Shown here: positions 36,203 to 44,100 of the stretch, one piece after another
How positions within the stretch are numbered: position 1 is the first letter of the stretch
Layout: each line of letters opens with the position of its first letter
Assembly: GCF_002078015.1 (NCBI RefSeq)
Contig: NZ_LWBP01000199.1
Location: 355,381 to 419,380, forward strand
Source of the DNA: Niastella populi
GTDB lineage: Bacteria; Bacteroidota; Bacteroidia; Chitinophagales; Chitinophagaceae
Direction: 5' to 3'
DNA: 64,000 bases
Program-made: the position numbers and the translations under genes
The notes under the pieces: model-generated
Databases searched by the model: none
Seen by the model: only the letters and a program-made list of their open reading frames with translations
What the model was told of the DNA's origin: nothing

Positions 36203-37609
36203 ATGAAAGGCAATAATCATTTACCAATACCATTCACCATGTCATTATACGATCTTATTAATAAGAATCAGGATCTTTTCTTTATAGATGCGCAAACGGG
36301 TCATGCCGTTTCTGTAAAAACAATGCACCAATCCCTGCAAATCGACAATACGCAGGGACTGGTGTTTATTTACAACGATAACCTGATCGGTTCCATTGAA
36401 GTGCTGCTGAATTTCCTGAACAGCAAATTCACCGTTGTGCTGCTCGGCGCGCAGTTGCATCCTTCTTTCAAACAAAACCTGGAAGAACTGTACACGCCCT
36501 ATTACATTTACGACCCGGGGCGTAAAACCATTGAAGGATATAAAAGTACCCAGGTTTCGGCTTCCATTCGTTTATTAAAAAGAAAGGAAACGCCGGCTTA
36601 CTCTATTCACTCCAACATAAAAATGCTGTTGAGCACCTCAGGAACTACAGGCTCACCGAAGTTTGTCAAGTTATCGGACGGGAACTTAGTGCATAATGCC
36701 TATTCCATTCTCGACTATATGCCTGTCAAAAAAGATGATGTAGTGCCGTTGAATGTGCCCATTATTTTTGTATACGGCCTGTCGATCTTCACCACCAATT
36801 GTATGGCGGCAGGCAGTATTGTATGCACCAATAACGACATACTGCAACCTGCCTTCTGGACCGACTTTTCGAAATACAATTGCAGCACCATCGGCGGTGT
36901 ACCATACGTGTATGAAATGTTGCACCGCATCGGGTTCTTTAAAAAGGATCATCCCTCTTTGCGCTACATGACCCAAACCGGCGGCATCCTCAACCAGGCA
37001 TTACGCACCGAGATCGCCCGGTATATTTCCACTTACGGTAAACAATTTTTTGCGCAATACGGACAAACAGAAGCCGCGGGCCGTATGGCATATCTTCCGC
37101 AACAGGATCTTTTGGAGAAAGCAGCTTCTATTGGCAGGCCCATTAAAAACGGCCGGTTCGAGATCGACGATGAAACCAGCGAGCTTATTTATTATGGTCC
37201 CAATGTGTTTGGCGGTTATGCCAATGGCCCCGGCGATCTCGGCACCTGGCATGAAACCAACAAACTTTACACCGGTGATGTAGCGCGGGTAGATGACGAC
37301 GGTTATTATTATATAACCGGAAGAATCAAACGCATTATAAAATTGTTTGGCACCCGCCTGAACCTCGATGAAGTAGAACTGATCCTGAAGAACGCGCTGG
37401 GCGGACAAACAGTTGTATGCACCGGCATCAATGACAAATACCTGCGGGTATCTCACGTAAACGATCAGTTGGAAGAAAGCGTGATCAAACTGGTATTGAA
37501 AGAAAAGCTGCAGATCCATCCGGCATCTGTACAGGTAAAATACATACCCTGTATGCCGCTTACGCCCAATGGAAAGATCGATTATCCGGCTGTTATGAGC
37601 GTTGCCTGA
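36203..37609 (+). CDS. AMP-forming acyl/aminoacyl-carrier ligase
   Basis: ANL-superfamily adenylating enzyme of 468 residues (456 if the ATG at 36239, MSLYDLIN, is used). Core motifs: MLLSTSGTTGSPKFVKLS (P-loop-like A3), YGQTEAAGRMAYLP (A5), YTGDVARVDDDGYYYITGR (A7/A8), and the catalytic lysine of PNGKIDYP (A10). It is shorter than most acyl-CoA synthetases at the N-terminus. It would form an acyl-AMP and transfer the acyl group to the carrier protein two bases upstream. Substrate cannot be read from the sequence; succinate-like, aromatic or fatty acids are all possible. Last gene of the siderophore operon, with a terminator 25 bases on. Confidence 0.9.
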   Translation: MKGNNHLPIPFTMSLYDLINKNQDLFFIDAQTGHAVSVKTMHQSLQIDNTQGLVFIYNDNLIGSIEVLLNFLNSKFTVVLLGAQLHPSFKQNLEELYTPYYIYDPGRKTIEGYKSTQVSASIRLLKRKETPAYSIHSNIKMLLSTSGTTGSPKFVKLSDGNLVHNAYSILDYMPVKKDDVVPLNVPIIFVYGLSIFTTNCMAAGSIVCTNNDILQPAFWTDFSKYNCSTIGGVPYVYEMLHRIGFFKKDHPSLRYMTQTGGILNQALRTEIARYISTYGKQFFAQYGQTEAAGRMAYLPQQDLLEKAASIGRPIKNGRFEIDDETSELIYYGPNVFGGYANGPGDLGTWHETNKLYTGDVARVDDDGYYYITGRIKRIIKLFGTRLNLDEVELILKNALGGQTVVCTGINDKYLRVSHVNDQLEESVIKLVLKEKLQIHPASVQVKYIPCMPLTPNGKIDYPAVMSVA

Positions 37610-37633
37610 TTATATTAATCAACAATAAATACA

Positions 37634-37670
37634 CCCATCTGATTGTGAACTCAATCAGATGGGTTTTATA
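37634..37670 (+). terminator. Terminator of the siderophore operon
   Basis: ACCCATCTGATTG (37634-37646) and CAATCAGATGGGT (37653-37665) form a perfect 13-bp stem with a 6-base loop, followed by TTTTAT. It lies 25 bases after the ligase stop codon. Confidence 0.9.
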
Positions 37671-38118
37671 CTTTTAGAAATATTTTTTAAACTGATATAA
37701 AATCGCAAATTAGTATTCCCAACCCTGTTCAGCATGCGATCTTTAAATCAATTCTTATCGGCATTAATCGCCAATTATTACCAAAGTTGCTGGTGTATTT
37801 TCTCCACAAAACCCGTTGATCAAAAAAAACACTCCCGATCATATCAGCACTTTAATTAAGAATGCAGATGACTGCGACAAACGTGACCGTGAGGAACGGC
37901 AGAATGAACGGAATTATAATTTCAAGATCATGGCAACCGTTTTATTCACCTCGGTACGGTTTACCGAAACCATTTCACCTGTTGTGTTACAGAAGATCGC
38001 GAACTGGTTGAAAACGATTGAATAGTTGCTTAACGCGGAACGCCTGACGCAAAAACCATGTTATCTGGTTACGCATCAGGCATTCCGCGTTTGGCGTCAG
38101 GCGTTTGGCATACTGCGT
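37671..38118. other. Intergenic region with a long imperfect inverted repeat
   Basis: About 450 bases between the siderophore operon and the convergent adhesin gene. AACGCGGAACGCCTGACGC (about 38034-38052) pairs with GCATCAGGCATTCCGCGTT (about 38074-38092) with two mismatches, followed by a further GCGTCAGGCGTTTGGC. This may serve as a hairpin for the reverse-strand adhesin transcript. An open frame at 37816-38025 is discussed among rejected items. Confidence 0.45.
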
Positions 38119-41100
38119 TTAGTGCCGCACCATAAACCGGATGGTTTGTTTTTTCCCGTCATCTCCTATTCCATGCAACGTATACACGCCATTTGCCATT
38201 CCGGCCAGCGAAACATCGATATCATTCACACCCGATATTAAAGAAGTGGTGAACTGTTTAACCTTTTTACCGACTGCATCCAACACGGTCCAGCTTATTT
38301 TCATTGTTCGCGGCGTGCTTATCCGCAGTTTGGCGCTGCTTCCGGTAACCAGTGTCGGCATCAGTTTCACATTGAACTCAACTACGGCTGCTTTCAGCAT
38401 ACCCTGGTTGGTTAGTACGATATTGCCCAACCCGGTTGTTGATAAAGTTACCAGTCTGGCAGCCGGTGTACCGGCAGGTGTTACACCGCCTTGTGGTGAT
38501 ATCAGCGCCCAGGTGGCTCCATTGTAAACGCCTGCATCCATAACAGCTGTTGGCACACATGCAGGATTTGCATCGGCATCTGCATATTGCAGCGTAATAT
38601 CCACAGGCGCTGCGGGAATAACGGTTGTCGTTACGTTCCAGGTACGGTTGATGGCTTTGTTGTCATCGATCACGCTGGCGATCAGCCCGGCTTTTACCCT
38701 TACTACATAGGTCATTCCCTGGCCGTTGCCAATGATAACCGGGTTATAGTTGCCGGCTGCATGTGCCACCGGAACAGTAACCGTATTGTCAACATACACA
38801 GCAATGGCAGAGCCGTTTCCATTTGTAATGATATGGCTGCCCAAACTTCCACCGGTAACTTTTCGCAACGAGAGATCGTAAGCGCCAAGTGTAATATTAC
38901 CGTTTGTTAAAGTAAGCATATTACCTGCATACATGTTACCATCCAGTGTAACGCCGCCCGCACCGTCCATGATCACCTCACCTACCGTCATGGCTGCTAC
39001 CTGCTGGCTGGTTGCGCCCCGGAAGGCTATGGTACCTGCATTGGCAATGAATGTACCGTTGTTTGCAAAATTGCCATACAGGTTCAATGTGCCGTTTGGA
39101 TCTATATTCAACGTAGCTCCGGCGCCGATAGTAACGTTATTGGCACTGGCTGCAGCGCTGATCACCGGACTAAATGGCGTTCCGGCATTGATGGTCACAT
39201 TTGTGGTTGATACCGGTACACCACCACACCAGTTGGCTGCCGTGTTCCAGTCACTGCTCACCTGCCCCACCCAGCTATTGGATGATTGAACAGATAAAGT
39301 AGCCACACCGGATACTACAATACCGCAGGGATTGGTGATCACCACATCGTACTGGCCGGCATCTGTTACTACAGCATTTGAAATAGAATAAGTATCGTTG
39401 GTAGCGTTGGTGATGTTCACGCCATTTTTTCTCCATTGATAAGTAAGCCCCGAACCGGTTGCACCAATGCTGAATGCAACCGGGCTGCCCATACATACAC
39501 CCTGGTTTTGCGGCTGGGTAACAATGGCAATTCTGTCATTTACCCTGGCCTCAACCGGCGTACGCGCAGTTGAACAGGTACCCGCGGCAGCCATTACATA
39601 ATACGTGGTGGTATCTGTGATCACAGGCGTGGTAAAGGATGAACCAACTCCTACGGGAGTAGTTGAAGTTGCATCGGCATACCAGTACAGCGTTGAACCT
39701 GCCGAACCTGTTGCCTGCAGATTTACCATACCCGGGTTACAACGGGCGCCTGGTGTTGTGCCGGTGACGGCCGGACTGTTTATGATCACTTTAACGGCCG
39801 GTGTGTACAAAGTATCGGCTACACAGGCAGCCGCAAGGCGATAATACAAAGTTTGCGTTGCTGCAGGTGTCGTAAATGGCGTTGTGGTCGCGTTGGCGAT
39901 ATTCGAATACGTAGCGGAGTCGGTACTTTGCTGCCATTGAATATCAGAGAACCCATTGCCACCGGTCATGGTCAGTACAGGCGCCCCGTTAAAGCAATAG
40001 CTGGTTTGTGATGCGCTGATGGCGCCCAACACCAGTGCAACACGGGTACGGGTAACTGTTGACATAGCGTCGTTCGAGACTTTCACATCGCCGGTTACGG
40101 TTGTTTTAGCGTCGAAAATATAAGTACCTGCGGCGCTCATATTCACCGAGTCGGTAGTACCGTTCAGTTCAACATCCATCGTAGCGCCTCCTGCCAGCGT
40201 ACCTGTATTTATGGTGGTATTGACAGTTGCGGTAGTTGCGCCAGTAACGTTTACGGTAAGGGTAACCGGGTTGGCGGCAAAGTCGATGGCCACAGAACTG
40301 TTATTTCTCACTTTGATCGTCACGGCTTCTTTTCCATAACATCCTTTGCCGGTTATAGGAGACTCCAATGAAACCGCCTGCATATCGATGCCATTCGATT
40401 GCGTGAACTCATCGGCGCCCACATCAGGCGTCAGCGGGTCCCTTATTTCGCCCTCGATATCATCTGTTACCAGTATAACCGGGTCTCCGGCGCCATTCGC
40501 CGGTGAGAAAACCGAAGTGGTGATATGCAGATCTACCGTAGCGGAAGGGCCGGTTGCATCTACGAACAATGGGTCGGCTGCCTGGCTGGTGGTATCACCC
40601 CCGATATTCCAGCCGCTGGTGTAAGCGGTAGCAAACACGATACCTGCTGTATTGGTGGAAACGAAATTACCCCCGGTTCCGCCATAGCCATAAATATTAT
40701 GTTCGAAGGAGAAGCCGGCCAAACCATTTACCCAAATGGCATTGTGCACACCACCCGTTGTAGCGTTCGACCGGTCATTGATAAAGATGTTATTCCGTAC
40801 ATTATCGCTTCCTGTCACGGTTTCTTTACGAATGGCAGAAGTGTTCCTTGCCGTGGTTCCCACACCGGTTCCGCCAATGTAAACACTATTGTAAAGAATA
40901 TTGCTGTTAAGCCCGGAGCCTTTCATGATACCATCGATGCGTATTGCATTGGTAAATGAAGTACCGTCGGGGCGTATCCCCAGGCGCACCATATTATTAT
41001 AAATGTCAGCTTTACCCTGGTTAAGTTCTATACCCCGCATGTTGGCATTGGTATTGGCTGTAGTAACATCAAAGCTGTGCACCGTATTTTTTGAAATGGT

Positions 41101-44100
41101 ATTGGTAATGGCATCTGAATTATTACCCCAGAAAAAGATACCTTCAATATATACCCCGGCAGTGGCCGCACCTGAAACCAGGCTGTGAACGGTATTGCCC
41201 GACACCGTTACCGGGTTGGCGGTAGTAGACCCCATATAAATACCCAGCACTGCCGAACTGCCGCTGCCAAACGCATAACCGGAAGCGCTATACAGATTGC
41301 GCACGGTATTACCCGAAACGGTTGAAACAATAGATGCCGCCGATCCGATATTGATACCGGCTGTTTGACAACCATTGAGCGTTGAAGTAGAATTATTGGT
41401 GAGGTTGGCAATGGTATTGTTCGTAATGGCGAACGTACCTGCGCCTGAAGGAATATTGATACCTCTTACATATATGCTGTTAGTTGTGCTTACTGCATTT
41501 ATGCTGTTGGCAGTGGTTAAACTACCTATCAGGTTGCCATCGATATTCACCGTTCCCGGCTGGTTATCGTAGATACCCGAGAAATTATTACCGGCATTGG
41601 AAAGTGTGATACCGCCGGCTACGTTCTGCCGCAGGTTGATCACCGAATTGGCGCCGCCCCCGTTCGAGATAAAATAGGGAATGGTATGAGAACCGCTTCC
41701 GGCCGCGATAGTGATGGCGCCGGTTCCGGTAGCCGAACCAACGATATTTCCGGTAACCGTTCCGATGTTCACGTTACCGTTTGAACCGGTAACCGCTACC
41801 CCATGGAAAACATCATTTGCCGTGGTAACCGTACTGGTTATAGCGATATTGGTTATAGTATTTCCCTGTATTGAACTTGGCATTACGGGGAAGCCATCGG
41901 CCACCTCGAGGCGAATACCATCGAAATAGTTGGCAAACGAGGTTAAAGTATATGGCGTACCGGCGCAGGCTGGTTCAGAACCGCCAATGTAATTATCAGT
42001 AATGGTAAATCCATTGCCTGTGCTGCCGGCGTTGCGGTTAGATGAAATCCAGATAGCGCGGTTAAATCCTGCTGTTGTATAGGTACGCGTTGCGGTCTGG
42101 AAGAAACTGTTACCGATGATCGCCCAGCCACTCACCCCCTGAGTCAGTTCTATACCGGCTGAATTATTATTTGCCAGGAAGAAATCATAGATATTACAAT
42201 TGGAGATCGTGTCATTGTCATTGAAGTTGCTGTTCGCCCCGGTATTATTGGCGCCCAGTGCATATACTCCTATCGATGGAATGGAAACACCGGTACCGCT
42301 CGAGTGAATATTACAATGATCGATCGTATTATTATCGTTACCGTTTGCACCATTGTTCCCGAAGAAAACAACCCCGGCCATAGTAGCGGGTTGCGTACCG
42401 CCGATAGCGTTCATCCCCTGCAGATCGCAATATTTTACATTATTGCGGGCGGCCTGGTTATCAAAACGGATCGCCGATCCGATAGCGCTGGTATTTACGA
42501 TGTTCAGATTGGTTGTATTCAAACTGCCGGCAGCTGTAACGGTGATGCCTGCTCCAACCCCACCCGGTCTGCCATCGATGGTAACATAGGTACCACCGCT
42601 GAAATCGATCGTTGGCACAGGCAGTGAGGTAGTGATCACCAGGCCATTTGCGTTGGCAGCCGGCCTGATAAGCACGGTATTGGCCGGACTAAAACATGCA
42701 TTGGAGCCAATAGTGATCGGGAACGTTTCACCGGTGCTTACATAATTGCTTTGCAGCTCCAGCGTAACCGAACCGCTGATACCGCCATTTAAGGAAGCCA
42801 GGGCTGCAGTCAGCGTGGGATAATCAGCGCCGGGCCCAACAGTGATCAGGCCGCCTGGTCCGCTACAACCATTGGTGGTTTTTGAAGCGGTGATGCCGGT
42901 GCTGTATTTCATTGCACTTACACAGGCATTATTATACGCGTATACATAATAATCATACGTTGTGCTGGCCAGCAAACCGGTATTGGCAAAACTCAAAGAA
43001 GCGCCGGAAGCAACTACGGTTCCGGTTCCCAGTAAACTTCCTACAGGATAGGCAATGCCATCTACAGGAGTTACCGGTGTGGCGCCGGCCGGGTAACGTA
43101 CAATTAAATATCCGTTGGCGCCACCGGCAGAAGCGGTGAACGCACCATCTATCTGGGTAGCAGAAATAGTGGTGAGCACCAGTGCAGAGGGCGCATTGGG
43201 CGTTGTACAGGTTGCAGCGGCTGCCACAAAAACACCGGCATCGGCACCGATATCTACCGGTGTTAACCCGCTGCGGGTGTCGTTGTCGTAATCGTCAGTT
43301 ATTGACGCTATGGCCGTACCCGTACCCTCGGCCACTGAAGCGCCGCTGGTATTGATATGCAGATTTACGGCCTGCAGGTTGCCATTGGGGTCAATGAAAT
43401 TCGGATCACCGGTCACACTGTTCACATCGCCGCTGATCCAGCCGCCAATGGGTCCGCCGCCATTGATGTAATTACTGATCTCCACAGTTCCGCCATACGC
43501 GAACTTACCGCCTGTACCGCTGTACTGGTAAACGTTATAATCAACGGTTGCCCCTGTATTGGCGCCGGCGAAATAAATGCTGTAATGTTTGCCGCCGCCG
43601 GTTGCGTTCGAACGGTTATTGGCAAAGATATTGTCGCGGATGTCATAGGTGCCTGAAGAAGTATTGCGGGTAAACGCGTATGAGTTCGACGCGTTGGAAC
43701 CCACACCGGCGCCGCCAATATACACGCTGTTATGGTAAAAACTATTGGCCGCTGTTGTATTGGCAGCGATCCCATTTATTGTGAGCGCCGTGGTGAGTGA
43801 AGTACCGTCAGGTTTTACCCCCAGGCGGATCATATTGTTGCTGTAAACACCCGTGCCGCTATTGATATGGATACCCGTGAATATAGCGCTGGTATTCGTG
43901 GCGCCCGCATCAAAACTATGAATGAAGTTTTTAGCGATCGTATTGGTTACAGCGGTTGTACCGCTTACATACAAACCGGTTACATTCACCGCAACCACTG
44001 CAGCCGTCGTAGACACCAGCGAATCGACAACGTTGCCGGTTATCACACTGCCTGCCGCATTCGTACTGGCGCAGTGAATACCAATTATGGCGCTTCCGGT

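Noticed and set aside
37816..38025. Open frame of 69 residues between the siderophore operon and the adhesin gene
   Set aside because: It starts with TTG, lacks a convincing ribosome binding site and has no family resemblance; an internal ATG at 37930 gives only 31 residues. Could be a remnant, not annotated as a gene.
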